Assembly: GCF_004078635.1 (NCBI RefSeq)
Contig: NZ_RZNB01000004.1
Coordinates: 62,001 to 126,000, forward strand
Origin: Labedella phragmitis
Lineage (GTDB): Bacteria; Actinomycetota; Actinomycetes; Actinomycetales; Microbacteriaceae
Direction: 5' to 3'
Length of the DNA stretch: 64,000 nt
The notes beneath the pieces were generated by a model. It searched no databases, was not told the origin of the DNA, and was given only the letters and a program-made list of their open reading frames with translations. Position numbers and translations under genes: made by a program. Every line of letters starts with the position of its first letter. Within the stretch, counting starts at the first letter, position 1. Shown here one piece after another: positions 53,507 to 63,467 of this stretch.

Positions 53507-56500
53507 TCAGTGGAAGTCGCGGGACGTCGTGCGCGCGGCCATCGTGAGCCACTCCATCCGGTCCGCCACGACGTTGATGACGCCGTCGGGTGAGCGTTCG
53601 AGCACACCGCGCACGATCATCGCCGGGGCCTCCCGGGCGACGCGGCGGTAGCGCCCCCACACACCCACGCTGCACACGACGTTGACGAGCCCCGATTCGT
53701 CCTCGAGGTTCATGAAGGTGATGCCGCTCGCCGTCGCCGGGCGCTGACGATGCGTCACGACCCCCGCGACCTCGATGCGGCGGCCGGACTCGGCCGTGCG
53801 GAGCGCCTCGACGGGGAGCACGCCGCGATCGTCGAGCGGGGCGCGCAGATGCCGCATGGGGTGATCGTCGGGAGACACCCCCGTCGACCACAGGTCCGCG
53901 ATGAGTCGCTCGGCGTCCGTCATCATGCCGAAGAGCGGCGGCTGCACCGTGACCTGCGTGCCCGCGAGTTGGTCGGGACGCTCGGCGGCGGCATGGGCCG
54001 CCCCCCACATCGACGAACGTCGTGACTCGCCGAAGCCCTCGAAGGCGCCGGCGGCGGCGAGCGCCTCGAGCTGCGGAGTGGTGAGTCCCACCCGGCGGGC
54101 GAGGTCCGACATGTCGAGGAACGGGCCGCCCCGCTCCCGCTCCGCGACGATCTGCGCGGCCTTGCGCTTTCCGAGCGACCCCACCTCGGCGAGACCGAGA
54201 CGGACGGCGTGGTGGCCGTCGCGCCGGTGGTCGCGCGTGTCGAACGGGGCGTTGCGGTCGAACGGACCGACGGGGGGCTGTTCGCCGCTCACGCACGCAT
54301 CGGGGCCGGTATGCCCGATCACGTCCGCATCGAGGGGCTCGAGCCCCGCCTCGACGCCCGAGAGCAGGATGTCGGGGCGCAGCACCGTGACGCCGTGGGT
54401 GCGCGCATCGGCGACGAGGCTCTGCGGCGAGTAGAAGCCCATCGGCTGCGCTCGGAGGAGGGCGGCGAGGAACGCAGCCGGGTAGTGCAGCCGCATCCAC
54501 GAACTCGCGTAGACGAGCAGGGCGAAACTGATCGAGTGGCTCTCCGCGAAGCCGAAGTTCGCGAACGCCTGGATCTTCGAGTAGATGGTGTCGGCGTCGT
54601 CCCCCACGATGCCGTTGCCCGCCATCCCGGCGTAGAGCTTCTCGCGCAGCGTCTCGATCCTCTCCTGGCCGCGCTTCGAACCCATCGCGCGCCGCAGCAG
54701 GTCGGCGTCCTCGCCGGTGCAACCGCCGACCGTCATGGCCATCTGCATGAGCTGTTCCTGGAAGAGCGGAACGCCGAGCGTGCGCTCGAGCACGGGCTCG
54801 AGCAGCGGGTGCAGGTAGCTCACGGCCTCCTCCCCCGTGCGACGGCGGATGTAGGGGTGCACGGCGCCGCCCTGGATGGGACCGGGGCGCACGAGCGCGA
54901 CCTCGATCACGAGGTCGTAGAACCGCCGGGGCAGCAGGCGCGGCAACGTGCCCATCTGCGCACGGCTCTCCACCTGGAAGACGCCGATCGAGTCGGCGCG
55001 GCACAACTGGTCGTAGACGCCCTGCTCCTCCTTCGGCATCGTCTGGAGGTCCCACCGCTCACCGCAGTGGTCGGCCACGAGATCGAAGGAGTACTGCAGC
55101 GCCGCGAGCATGCCGAGACCCAGGAGGTCGAACTTCACGAGTCCCATCCAGGCGCAGTCGTCCTTGTCCCACTGCAGCACCGTGCGCTTCTCCATACGCG
55201 CGTTCTCGATGGGACACACCTCGCCGACGGGTCGATCGGTCAGCACCATTCCGCCCGAGTGGATGCCGAGGTGGCGAGGAAACCCCATGACCTCCTGCGC
55301 GAGCCCGATGACGGCGTCGGGGATGTCGTGGTCCTCCGTCGAGGTGAGCGCGCCCCATCTCTCGACCTGGCGCGACCACGCGTCCTGCTGACCGGGGCTG
55401 TGACCGAGAGCCTTCGCCATGTCGCGCACGGCGCCCTTCGGGCGGTAGGTGATGACGTTCGCGACCTGCGCGGCGTTGAAGCGGCCGTACTTCTCGTAGA
55501 CGTACTGGATGACCTCTTCCCGGCGATCGGAGTCGAAGTCGACGTCGATGTCGGGCTCCTCGTCGCGCATGCTCGACAGGAACCGCTCGAAGGGCAGCCC
55601 GTAGCGGATGGAGTCGACGGCCGTGATGTCGATGAGGTAGCAGACGGCCGAGTTCGCCGCCGACCCCCGCCCCTGGCAGAGGATGCCGCGCTTCCGCGCG
55701 AACTGCACGATGTCGTGCACGATGAGGAAGTAGCCCGGGAAGTCCTTCTCCTCGATCACCTGGAGTTCCCGTTCGATACGGGTGCGCTTCGCCTCGTCCA
55801 TGTCCGGGTAGAGGCGCTCGGCTCCTCGCCATGTGAGCTCGCGCAACCAGCTCATGGGCGTGTGCCCGGCGGGGACCTCTTGCTTCGGCAATCCCGGCTT
55901 GAGGCTCCGCAGACGGAAGCCGAGCTCCGCGGCGTAGTCGACGGTGCGCTCCACGGCGCCGGGGTAGCGCGCGAACCGTGCGGCCATCTCCGCGCCGCTG
56001 CGGACGTGCGCCGTCGGGGCGGCGGGGAGCCAGCCGTCGAGCTCGTCGAGGCTGCGCCGAGCACGCACGGCCGCGAGCGCCGTCGCGACGGGGAACTCGC
56101 GCGGTGTCGCGTAGTGGACGTTCCCCGTCGCGAGCACGGGGAGCCCCAATCGCGCAGCGATGCGCGCGAGGGCGTCGTTCGCGGTGCTGTCCGCCGGATT
56201 GCCGTGATCGGTGAGCTCGACAGCGACGTTGTCGCGACCGAAGAGGTCGAGGAGGGTGCGCACCTCCCGCTCCGCACCATCCGGCCCCTCGGTCTCGAGG
56301 GCGTGGCGGACGGCACCCTTCCGGCACCCCGTGAGGATCTGCCACGTGCCGTCGGCGGTCGAGGCGAGGTCGTCGAGGTCGTAGACGGGACGGCCCTTCT
56401 CCGCTCCGTCGGCGAGCTGCGCCGACGTGATGGCGGCCGCGAGCCGATGGTAGCCCTCCTGGCCGCGCGCGAGCACGAGCAGGTGCCGCCCCTCGGGATC

Positions 56501-56938
56501 GGGGACGCCGTTCTGGGGAGTGCCGAGGCCGAGCGAGAGCTCCGCCCCGAACACCGTGCCGAGCTCCGGGGCGTCACCGCGGGCCGCGTTGTGCGCCTCG
56601 GCGGCCTCCGCGAGCCTCACGACGCCGTAGAGACCATCGTGATCGGTGAGCCCGATGGCGTCGAGGCGCAACCGGGCGGCCTCCTCGACGAGCTTCTCGG
56701 GAGGGGATGCCCCGTCGAGGAAGCTGAACGTCGAGTGCGCGTGCAGCTCCGCGTAGGGGATGCGCGGACCGGCGGGTTCGAGCGGTTGCGGCTCGTCGGG
56801 GACGTACGGCGAGCGCTTGCGCGACCACGCGGGAGCGTCGCCGCCGTCGGCTCCGACGGGAGGCGCCCCCGGACGACGTCGGTCGGAGAGCTGCTTCTCG
56901 AACTCGGACCACGGGATGGGCGGATTGCTGTAGCCCAT
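53507..56938 (-). CDS. dnaE2: Error-prone DNA polymerase DnaE2
   Basis: C-family polymerase that performs mutagenic bypass of DNA lesions together with ImuA' and ImuB; 1143 aa. N-terminal PHP domain (YAELHAHSTFSFLDGASPPEKLVEEA, GLTDHDGLYGVVRL), palm with catalytic aspartates in EEPDIDVDFDSDRR (near residue 463), then fingers and OB domain (RIEVAGVVTHRQRPATASGITFMNLEDESGLVNVV). It lacks the C-terminal beta-clamp and tau-binding tail of replicative DnaE1, as expected. Start at MGYSNPP, one nucleotide inside the imuB stop (TGATG). Confidence 0.97.
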   Translation of the reverse strand: MGYSNPPIPWSEFEKQLSDRRRPGAPPVGADGGDAPAWSRKRSPYVPDEPQPLEPAGPRIPYAELHAHSTFSFLDGASPPEKLVEEAARLRLDAIGLTDHDGLYGVVRLAEAAEAHNAARGDAPELGTVFGAELSLGLGTPQNGVPDPEGRHLLVLARGQEGYHRLAAAITSAQLADGAEKGRPVYDLDDLASTADGTWQILTGCRKGAVRHALETEGPDGAEREVRTLLDLFGRDNVAVELTDHGNPADSTANDALARIAARLGLPVLATGNVHYATPREFPVATALAAVRARRSLDELDGWLPAAPTAHVRSGAEMAARFARYPGAVERTVDYAAELGFRLRSLKPGLPKQEVPAGHTPMSWLRELTWRGAERLYPDMDEAKRTRIERELQVIEEKDFPGYFLIVHDIVQFARKRGILCQGRGSAANSAVCYLIDITAVDSIRYGLPFERFLSSMRDEEPDIDVDFDSDRREEVIQYVYEKYGRFNAAQVANVITYRPKGAVRDMAKALGHSPGQQDAWSRQVERWGALTSTEDHDIPDAVIGLAQEVMGFPRHLGIHSGGMVLTDRPVGEVCPIENARMEKRTVLQWDKDDCAWMGLVKFDLLGLGMLAALQYSFDLVADHCGERWDLQTMPKEEQGVYDQLCRADSIGVFQVESRAQMGTLPRLLPRRFYDLVIEVALVRPGPIQGGAVHPYIRRRTGEEAVSYLHPLLEPVLERTLGVPLFQEQLMQMAMTVGGCTGEDADLLRRAMGSKRGQERIETLREKLYAGMAGNGIVGDDADTIYSKIQAFANFGFAESHSISFALLVYASSWMRLHYPAAFLAALLRAQPMGFYSPQSLVADARTHGVTVLRPDILLSGVEAGLEPLDADVIGHTGPDACVSGEQPPVGPFDRNAPFDTRDHRRDGHHAVRLGLAEVGSLGKRKAAQIVAERERGGPFLDMSDLARRVGLTTPQLEALAAAGAFEGFGESRRSSMWGAAHAAAERPDQLAGTQVTVQPPLFGMMTDAERLIADLWSTGVSPDDHPMRHLRAPLDDRGVLPVEALRTAESGRRIEVAGVVTHRQRPATASGITFMNLEDESGLVNVVCSVGVWGRYRRVAREAPAMIVRGVLERSPDGVINVVADRMEWLTMAARTTSRDFH

Positions 56939-58593
56939 CAGTCGTACACCGCTTCGGCCCACCAGCGGTGGGCGACGAGCACGAGCAGCCACGCGCGCCC
57001 TGCCTCGTCGACGAGCTGGACGCGTTGCAGGCTGCGAGCAGCGGTGTCCCACCACCGCTCCGAGACGGGCCACGGGCCGGCCCACGCGCTCACCGGCGAC
57101 GTGCGCTCCGGCTTCTCGCCGATCCCGAACCGCACGGGCGGCGTCGTGAATGCCCCACGATCGTCGACCTCGACGGAGGCGCCGTCGGGACCGATGACGA
57201 CGACGGGGCGCGGTTCCGGGAAGACGACGCTCGGCGCCGGCCCGGGGATCGCCCCCGGCCACGGCAGTGTCGCGGACTCGGCGACGGCCTTCTCCCCGCC
57301 GGGCGGGCGGTCGCCCCACGGCACGAGAACCTGACGCTGCCCGGGCATGCGCCCTCCCGTGAGTCGGGCCGTGAGCACACCGTCGTGGCCGACCATGCTC
57401 TGCACGCGGGAGAGCCCGTGGTGCACGCGTTCGTCCGAACCCGTGCCCCACAGACCCTGCTCGTGACGCGACATCGCGTCGACGCTCTCCGGTTCCACGC
57501 GGATGCGTTCGACCGCCGCCTCGAGTCCCTCCGTACGTCCGTTGCCCTGGATCTGCCAGCGCACCCTGTCGACGATGTCGGACGCCGTGAACCAGCGCGG
57601 GTGCAGCCAGGACCTCTCGCGTACTCCCACGTCCTCGAGGCCGATCTCGACGCGGATCGCCGTCGCCACGAGCGTCGCGGCCCGCAACCGGTCGAAGATG
57701 TCGTCGGCGACCTGCCGGAAGGCGAACGCGATCTGGTCGACGCGATCGAGGGGCGTCTCGAAGACGATCTCACCACCGAGGTCGGGCGGAGGAGTGCGTG
57801 CCTCGACGTCTCGCGGATCGCGACCGGACGAGAGCGCATGCAGCCGCTCCCCGTCCTCCCCGAAGCGATCGCGCACCTCGACGGCGTCGAGGGCGGCGAA
57901 GTGCCCGAGCGTGTCGATGCCGAGGCGGCGCAGCACCGTCGTGAGTTCGGGGCGCTCGAGCACCGACAGCGGCAACGGCGCGAGGAACTCCCTCGTCCGG
58001 CCGGCCGGGACGACACGCACGACGTCCTCCGGCCCGCGCATCCGCGCCTTCGCGAGCTGCTCGGCGGCGAAGAGGGAGTCGGCGACCCCCACGCGTGCGA
58101 TCGCCCCCGGCGGGACGACGCCGTCGGCGTCATCGTCCGCCTGCCCCGCCGGATGGGCGGCGGCCACGACCTCGAGCACCGCTTCCGCCGCCTTCACCTC
58201 GCCGCCGTAGTAGCGGCTCGGACCGCGCGCCTTGACGGCGAGCGTTCCGGGGCGGACGAGCTGAGCCCCGGGGACGATGGCCTCGACGGCCGAGATGACG
58301 GGTTCGAAGGCGCGATGATCGAGATCGGCGTCGTACGGGAGCACCGTGAGCCCGGGACAGCGCGCTTGCGCCTCCCGCACCCGGAGCCCGCGCGCGACGC
58401 CCTCCCGACGTGCCGACGCCGAGCACGCGAAGATCTCGCCCTTCACGACGAGGGCGAGCGGGGCGGACGGAGGCAGACCGGCGGCCTCGGCCGCCGCGAT
58501 CACCGGCCAATCGGGACACCACAGGAGGAGCACCCGCGGCGGCTCGGCCCCCGGGACACTCCCCGATGTCGTCGCGGAACGGGCCCTCGACAT
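56938..58593 (-). CDS. imuB: ImuB, catalytically inactive Y-family polymerase
   Basis: Scaffold protein of 551 aa that couples DnaE2 to the sliding clamp. Y-family outline is kept (LLLWCPDWPVIAAAEAAGL, CSASARREGVARGLRVREAQARCP, RYYGGEVKAAEAVLE) but the acidic catalytic residues of DinB are missing, as in ImuB generally. The C-terminal region should bind the beta clamp and ImuA'. Overlaps both neighbours by 1 nt, so imuA'-imuB-dnaE2 is one tightly coupled mRNA. Confidence 0.95.
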   Translation of the reverse strand: MSRARSATTSGSVPGAEPPRVLLLWCPDWPVIAAAEAAGLPPSAPLALVVKGEIFACSASARREGVARGLRVREAQARCPGLTVLPYDADLDHRAFEPVISAVEAIVPGAQLVRPGTLAVKARGPSRYYGGEVKAAEAVLEVVAAAHPAGQADDDADGVVPPGAIARVGVADSLFAAEQLAKARMRGPEDVVRVVPAGRTREFLAPLPLSVLERPELTTVLRRLGIDTLGHFAALDAVEVRDRFGEDGERLHALSSGRDPRDVEARTPPPDLGGEIVFETPLDRVDQIAFAFRQVADDIFDRLRAATLVATAIRVEIGLEDVGVRERSWLHPRWFTASDIVDRVRWQIQGNGRTEGLEAAVERIRVEPESVDAMSRHEQGLWGTGSDERVHHGLSRVQSMVGHDGVLTARLTGGRMPGQRQVLVPWGDRPPGGEKAVAESATLPWPGAIPGPAPSVVFPEPRPVVVIGPDGASVEVDDRGAFTTPPVRFGIGEKPERTSPVSAWAGPWPVSERWWDTAARSLQRVQLVDEAGRAWLLVLVAHRWWAEAVYD

Positions 58594-59426
58594 CACGCCA
58601 CCTCCACCGGACGCAAGTGCCGAGAGGGACGGGCGCTCTCGGCATCGGAGCGCTCCGGGACGGAGGGATCGATCGGCGAGACGGCGGCGGGTTGGGCGGC
58701 GGCGCTGATCCCTGCGGTCGCATCGGGCAGCCACAGGGTCGCGCTGAGGGGGCGACCCGCACCTCTGACCTCCGACGTGACGGTGACCTGGCGGGCGGCG
58801 AGGTGTCCGTGACCGTGGCCGATGCCCTCCCACGACCCGCCGGACACGCGCAGGGTCGCCTCGCTCTGCGGCCAATCCCCGAGCACGACGAGCGCCGCCC
58901 CGCGCTGCCGCAGCCGCGCCGTGAGCCGCGCGAGGTCGCCGGGACTCACTCGTCCCGGCGGACGGGTGAGGACGACCGTGACGACATCGGCCATCGCGGC
59001 GGTGACCGCGAGCCATTGCTCCCCCGGGTCGGGCACGAGGACGAGACGCTCAAGGTCGATGCCGAGGCCAGCCGCAGCCTCAGCGCCGAGCGTCGGCATG
59101 CCGACGACGGCGCACCACGACCCCGCTGCGCTCGGTCCCGCGAGCAGGGCGAGCGCGAGCAGCGCCGACCGATGGACGGAGTAGCTCGATCCCGCTCGCA
59201 GCGCTCCCCCCGGGAGCAGCGGACCGAGAGCCGGGACCGTGGGCAGCGCTCGAGCGTCGAGCTTCGTCTCCTGCATTCCCTTGATGCGGGCCTGCAGTTC
59301 GAGGATGCGGTCGAGGGAGGCACGGGCGTCCGCGACGGCGTCACCCCCGGAGAAGGAGGAGCCCCCGACGGCGGAGTCGGCGGCTGACCCCATACTGGAG
59401 TCGCTCGAGATCGCCGCCCATGCCAT
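58593..59426 (-). CDS. imuA: ImuA'-like RecA-fold protein
   Basis: First gene of the mutasome cassette, 277 aa. The sequence is diverged: LDRILELQARIKGMQ then ALGPLLPGGALRAGSSYSVH, where a P-loop would be, followed by LLALALLAGPSAAGSWCAVVGMPTLGAEAAAGLGIDLERLVLVPDP and VTVVLTRPPGRVSPGD, a RecA/SulA-like layout without a proper Walker A. Actinobacterial ImuA' is known to be required for DnaE2 mutagenesis. ATG at 59426 is the first base after a leaderless-type promoter carrying the LexA box. Confidence 0.88.
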   Translation of the reverse strand: MAWAAISSDSSMGSAADSAVGGSSFSGGDAVADARASLDRILELQARIKGMQETKLDARALPTVPALGPLLPGGALRAGSSYSVHRSALLALALLAGPSAAGSWCAVVGMPTLGAEAAAGLGIDLERLVLVPDPGEQWLAVTAAMADVVTVVLTRPPGRVSPGDLARLTARLRQRGAALVVLGDWPQSEATLRVSGGSWEGIGHGHGHLAARQVTVTSEVRGAGRPLSATLWLPDATAGISAAAQPAAVSPIDPSVPERSDAESARPSRHLRPVEVA

Positions 59427-59435
59427 GGGTTAAAT

Positions 59436-59462
59436 ATTCGAACACATGTTCGAATGTGTCAA
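59436..59462 (-). promoter_or_regulatory. LexA (SOS) box inside the imuA' promoter
   Basis: TCGAAC-ACAT-GTTCGA (59438-59453) is a perfect actinobacterial SOS box, extended to ATTCGAAC/GTTCGAAT. On the minus strand a consensus -35 TTGACA (59462-59457) precedes it and a -10-like AATATT overlaps its far end, so LexA would sit in the spacer. The imuA' ATG starts only 7 nt after the -10, implying a leaderless mRNA. Confidence 0.93.
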
Positions 59463-59506
59463 TCCGGCTGCGGCGCGTCGCGAACCCCGTCACGCGCCGC
59501 TCGGCC

Positions 59507-60916
59507 TCACCCCGCGAGCAGGTTCACGGCGTCCTCGGCCTGCCCGAAGTAGAGCGCCTGATCCACGAGAAGCGCCGGGTCCTCCGTCGACGACTGCAGC
59601 GAGATCACGTACGCCTCGTCGCCTTTCTCGACGTACCAGCTGCCCGCGAGGACGCCGACGGAACTGCCGCCCTTGAAGGCGACGTAGTCCCAGCCCTCGA
59701 CGACGGACGGCGCGAATCCGGCGTTCGCCGAGAGGATGTCGCGGACCGGCTCGCCCGCCTCGGTCTCGGCGAGCGCCTGCAGCGCGAGGTGCGCGGCGAC
59801 GAGGTCGTCCGGGGTCGCGAACCAGTCGATGCCGTCCGTCCACACGGCGTCGACGAGATCCGTCGCCTCCACATCGACGGGCCCTCCCGGCAGCGCCTCG
59901 AGGATCGCGGTCCGCTCTTCGGCGGTGCCGTCGCGCCACGGCTCGCGCAGCGCGCCGTCATCGCCCCAGCCGATCTGGAACAGCGCGCGCGTCGACGGGA
60001 ACGGCGTGTCGAGTCCGGGCTCCGAGTGGCCCATGTCGACGAGGGCGCGTTCGACGGACTCCCGACCGACCGCGGCCATGAGCATGTCGGTCGCGGTGTT
60101 GTCGCTGATCTCGATCATCTTCTGCGCCGCCTCCCCGACCGTCACGGTTGTGCCGTCCTCCTCGTCCTGGAGCTCGCCGGACGGCAGGCTCTTGAGGTCC
60201 GGGGTGATCTCGAGTTCGTCATCCCACGACAACCGTCCGTCGGAGACCGCCGTCACGACGGCGCCGAGGACGTAGAGCTTGAAGATCGACCCGAGCGGCT
60301 GGGCCCCCTCGTCACCGACGGACAGGACGACGTCCTCCGGGTCCCCGTCACTCACGACGGTGACCTGGAGACTCGTCGGCGCATCGAGGGCCGCGACGTT
60401 CTCCTCGAGCTCGTCCCAATCCGCGGCGGGCGTGCGCTCCGCGGGGGTCGGCGTGAAGAGCAGCCCTGAGATCAGCCCCTCGGCGTCGACGGAGGCCTGC
60501 ACGTCGAGCGAGCCCTGACTCTCGCTCTCGATCGTCGCGGTCGCCTGGGCGTCCGTTCCGTCGTACGACGTCGGCACCCACGGCTTCCCTGCGCCGAGTT
60601 GATCGACGATGTCGACGAGTTGCTCCCCCGTGACCGCGTCGAGCATCGCCTGGTCGAGCCGCTCCTCGACGGACGCCGGTGTCACCTCGATGTCTCCGTT
60701 GAGGGCGTCGATCGCCCACGAGATGTGTTCTCCGACGACGGTCTCCGGGATCGCGACGGGGGTCGCAGGCCTGTGCGGTTCCGCGTCGGTCCCGGAACCG
60801 GAACCGCACGCGGAGAGGAGGAGCGCTGCGGCGGCGGCAGCGAGAGCGACGGCGCGGGAGCGGCGGCGCGGTGTGGAACGGGCGTCGGTCGGAGGGATCG
60901 GTGCGAGGGACGTCAT
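59507..60916 (-). CDS. Class A beta-lactamase-like lipoprotein (Cpe/LpqF type)
   Basis: Exported serine-hydrolase homologue of 469 aa. Lipobox LLLSAC with Cys37; an N-terminal domain of about 150 residues (ETVVGEHISWAIDALN, LDVQASVDAEGLISGLLF) as in mycobacterial LpqF and the Cpe proteins of clavulanate clusters; then the penicillin-recognising domain with SxxK as GSIFKLYVLG (near 208), SDN as EISDNTATDML (near 268) and KGGS (near 415). Motifs are intact, so beta-lactam binding or hydrolysis is possible, but LpqF/Cpe proteins have no proven lactamase role. Confidence 0.9.
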   Translation of the reverse strand: MTSLAPIPPTDARSTPRRRSRAVALAAAAAALLLSACGSGSGTDAEPHRPATPVAIPETVVGEHISWAIDALNGDIEVTPASVEERLDQAMLDAVTGEQLVDIVDQLGAGKPWVPTSYDGTDAQATATIESESQGSLDVQASVDAEGLISGLLFTPTPAERTPAADWDELEENVAALDAPTSLQVTVVSDGDPEDVVLSVGDEGAQPLGSIFKLYVLGAVVTAVSDGRLSWDDELEITPDLKSLPSGELQDEEDGTTVTVGEAAQKMIEISDNTATDMLMAAVGRESVERALVDMGHSEPGLDTPFPSTRALFQIGWGDDGALREPWRDGTAEERTAILEALPGGPVDVEATDLVDAVWTDGIDWFATPDDLVAAHLALQALAETEAGEPVRDILSANAGFAPSVVEGWDYVAFKGGSSVGVLAGSWYVEKGDEAYVISLQSSTEDPALLVDQALYFGQAEDAVNLLAG

Positions 60917-61015
60917 GCTTCCATCGCACCAGCCGGGCGTCCAGGGCGCATCCGCCGCCCGACGGAGTTTCCCCAGCGCGTCCGGCGGGCGGGTGCACCG
61001 GCGACGCTTCGGGGC

Positions 61016-61993
61016 TCAGAATCCTTCGGGTTCGCGCGGCACGTACATCGCCTCGAGCGTCGTGGTCTCCGCTTCGGAGAGCTCGATGTCGACGGATGCG
61101 ACGGCGTCCTCGAGATGGCCGATCTTCGTCGCCCCGACGATCGGCGAGGTCACGGCGCGCTGCTGCCGCACCCACGCGAGCGCGATCTGCGCGCGCGGGA
61201 CACCGCGTTCCTCCGCGACCCACGCCACGGCCTCCGCCACCGCGCGATCGCTCTCCTCACGCTGCCCGTAGAGACTCCGGCCGAACACGTCCGTCTCGCT
61301 CCGCACCGTGGTGTCGTCCCAATCGCGCGTGAGGCGTCCGCGCGCGAGCGGCGACCACGGCAGCACCCCGACGCCCTGGTCGAGGCAGAGCGGGTGCATC
61401 TCGCGCTCCTCCTCGCGATTGATCAGGTTGTACTGGTCCTGCATGGAGACGAAACGCGTGAAGCCGCCGAGATCCGCCGTGTACTGCGCCTTGGAGAACT
61501 GCCACGCCCACATCGATGACGCCCCGATGTAGCGCGCCTTCCCGGAGCGGACGACGTCGTGAAGCGCCTCCATCGTCTCCTCGATGGGGGTCTCCGGATC
61601 CCAGCGGTGGATCTGGTAGAGGTCGACGTAGTCGGTGCCGAGCCGGCGCAGGCTCGCGTCGATCGCGGAGAGGATGTGCGCGCGGGAGAGCCCGCCGCCG
61701 TTGGGGCTCCGCCGCATCCGGCCGTGCACCTTCGTCGCGATGACGACGTCCTCGCGCTCGGCGAAGTCGCGGAGAGCGCGACCGACGATCTCCTCGCTCG
61801 TGCCGTCGCTGTAGACGTCCGCCGTGTCGAACGTCGTGATGCCGAGTTCGAGGGCCCGCCTGATGAACGGACGACTCTCGTCCTCCGGGAGGCTCCACTC
61901 GTGCGAACCGCGATCGGGTTCGCCGTAGCTCATGCACCCGAGCGTCACCGCCGACACCTTCAGACCGCTTCGACCGAGCCGGACGTATTCCAT
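61016..61993 (-). CDS. Aldo/keto reductase
   Basis: NADPH-dependent carbonyl reductase of 325 aa, cytoplasmic TIM barrel. Catalytic tetrad visible: Asp and Tyr in FDTADVYSDG, Lys in IATKVHG, His in YQIHRWD. C-terminal cofactor block SPIVGATKIGHLEDAV. ATG at 61993 has GAGGAG 8 nt upstream; the GTG two codons earlier overlaps that site and is less likely. Gap of 67 bp to the upstream amidase stop on the same strand. Substrate unknown. Confidence 0.94.
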   Translation of the reverse strand: MEYVRLGRSGLKVSAVTLGCMSYGEPDRGSHEWSLPEDESRPFIRRALELGITTFDTADVYSDGTSEEIVGRALRDFAEREDVVIATKVHGRMRRSPNGGGLSRAHILSAIDASLRRLGTDYVDLYQIHRWDPETPIEETMEALHDVVRSGKARYIGASSMWAWQFSKAQYTADLGGFTRFVSMQDQYNLINREEEREMHPLCLDQGVGVLPWSPLARGRLTRDWDDTTVRSETDVFGRSLYGQREESDRAVAEAVAWVAEERGVPRAQIALAWVRQQRAVTSPIVGATKIGHLEDAVASVDIELSEAETTTLEAMYVPREPEGF

Positions 61994-62060
61994 GGCCACT
62001 CCTCGCTTCCGATGCGTCGATCACCCCGATCGACGCACTCAGTATCGCCCCTCCGAGAAG

Positions 62061-63467
62061 TCAGCGGATGGGGAAGACGGGGCGTGCGGCCTCCGGACGC
62101 GCCGACTCATACCACGCGGTCGCCCGCAGCACTCCGAGGTCGTCGTGACGACGGCCCGCGATCTGCAGACCGATCGTGCGTCCGTCCCGCGTGAAACCGC
62201 TGTTGATGCTCGACGCGGGCTGGCCTGACATGTTGTAGGGCACGCAATACGCGATGTGCGCCATCCCCTCGTCGCCATCGCCGAACGGCATGGGCCACTC
62301 TGCAGGGAAGGCCGCGACCGGTGAGACGGGCGAGAGGACGAGGTCGAACGGCTGCGTCGCCGCCACCGTCTCCGCACGCATCGACTGGATCGTGTCGTAC
62401 GCCTCGAGCACCCTCCGACCGGCAACGTCTGCGCCACCGGAGCACCACTGCACGATGAAGGGCAGGACCCGCTGCCGATCCGTCACGGAGAGTTTCGAGT
62501 AGGTGTTCCAGAAGCGCACGCGCCAGAAGAGGTCGACCGCGTCGAGCATCTCGGGGGTGAGCGCCGGGGCGAGCTCGACGACCTCTGCACCCGCGGACGC
62601 GAAGAGGTCCGCCGCGGCTCGCACGGATGCGGTCACCTCCGGGTCGACCGCCATGCCGGCCCCCGGATCGAGCTGCAGGGCGATCCGCAGGCCCCGCACC
62701 TCTCGGTCGAGCGCAGTCCAGGGCACGTCTTCCGCGGGCAGCGCGGTGTAGTCGCGCCAATCCGGACGAGCGACGGCGGTCATCGCGAGGGCGACGTCGG
62801 CGACGGTTCGCCCGAGCGGTCCGAGGGAGCGCCCGAAATACGGCGTGTCGTGCGGGATGCGCCCGTCGCTCGGCTTGAGGGCGACGAGGCCCGCCCACGT
62901 CGCCGGGAGCCGCACCGAGCCTCCGATGTCGCTCCCGATGTGGATCGGTCCGAACCCGGCGGCGGCGGCGGCACCGGCGCCGCCGCTCGACCCGCCGACG
63001 GTCCATGCTGGATTCCACGGACTGCGGGTGATGCCGTGGAGACTCGACACTCCGGAGGACAGCATGCCCCAGTCCGGCATGGTCGTCGAGCCGACGATGA
63101 CGGCACCCGCCTCGAGCAGGCGCTCGACCGCAGGGTTGTCGGAAAGCGGGAACTCCGGCGTCCCGGCGGCCGTCCCCGACCGATACGCAACCCCCCGGCG
63201 GTGCATGTTCTCCTTCACCGTGACCGGGACGCCGTCGAGCGGGCCGAGTTCGCCGCCGCCCGCCCATCGGGCGGCACTCGCCTCCGCATCGGCGACGACC
63301 TCGGCGGGCACGAACGAGGCGAACACGTTGAGTTCGTCGTTCCGGGCCTCGACGGCGTCGATCACGTCTCGAACGACATCGACGGGTGTGAAGGCGCCCT
63401 CCCGATAACCGGTGGCGATGTCGGATGCGGCGAGCGCGCCGAGTCGAGTGGTGGTCGAGGCTTTCAC
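62061..63467 (-). CDS. Amidase-signature hydrolase
   Basis: Amide hydrolase of 468 aa. Ser-cisSer-Lys triad visible: Lys in [10 protein letters not shown], cis-Ser in the [12 protein letters not shown] core, nucleophile Ser in [14 protein letters not shown]. Full-length and cytoplasmic. Its ATG overlaps the end of an oligopeptide ABC ATPase gene by 4 nt, so it is likely to process compounds brought in by that importer. Relatives range from aryl-amidases to peptide amidases; the substrate cannot be assigned. Confidence 0.94.
   Translation of the reverse strand: MKASTTTRLGALAASDIATGYREGAFTPVDVVRDVIDAVEARNDELNVFASFVPAEVVADAEASAARWAGGGELGPLDGVPVTVKENMHRRGVAYRSGTAAGTPEFPLSDNPAVERLLEAGAVIVGSTTMPDWGMLSSGVSSLHGITRSPWNPAWTVGGSSGGAGAAAAAGFGPIHIGSDIGGSVRLPATWAGLVALKPSDGRIPHDTPYFGRSLGPLGRTVADVALAMTAVARPDWRDYTALPAEDVPWTALDREVRGLRIALQLDPGAGMAVDPEVTASVRAAADLFASAGAEVVELAPALTPEMLDAVDLFWRVRFWNTYSKLSVTDRQRVLPFIVQWCSGGADVAGRRVLEAYDTIQSMRAETVAATQPFDLVLSPVSPVAAFPAEWPMPFGDGDEGMAHIAYCVPYNMSGQPASSINSGFTRDGRTIGLQIAGRRHDDLGVLRATAWYESARPEAARPVFPIR

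Noticed and set aside
54209-57334. 1041-codon plus-strand open frame
   Set aside because: Antisense of dnaE2 and imuB. Long open frames opposite such genes are a GC artefact; no family resemblance.
59507-60916. Calling the serine-hydrolase lipoprotein a true beta-lactamase
   Set aside because: SxxK, SDN and KGG are present, but the N-terminal domain marks the LpqF/Cpe group, for which lactamase activity is not established.
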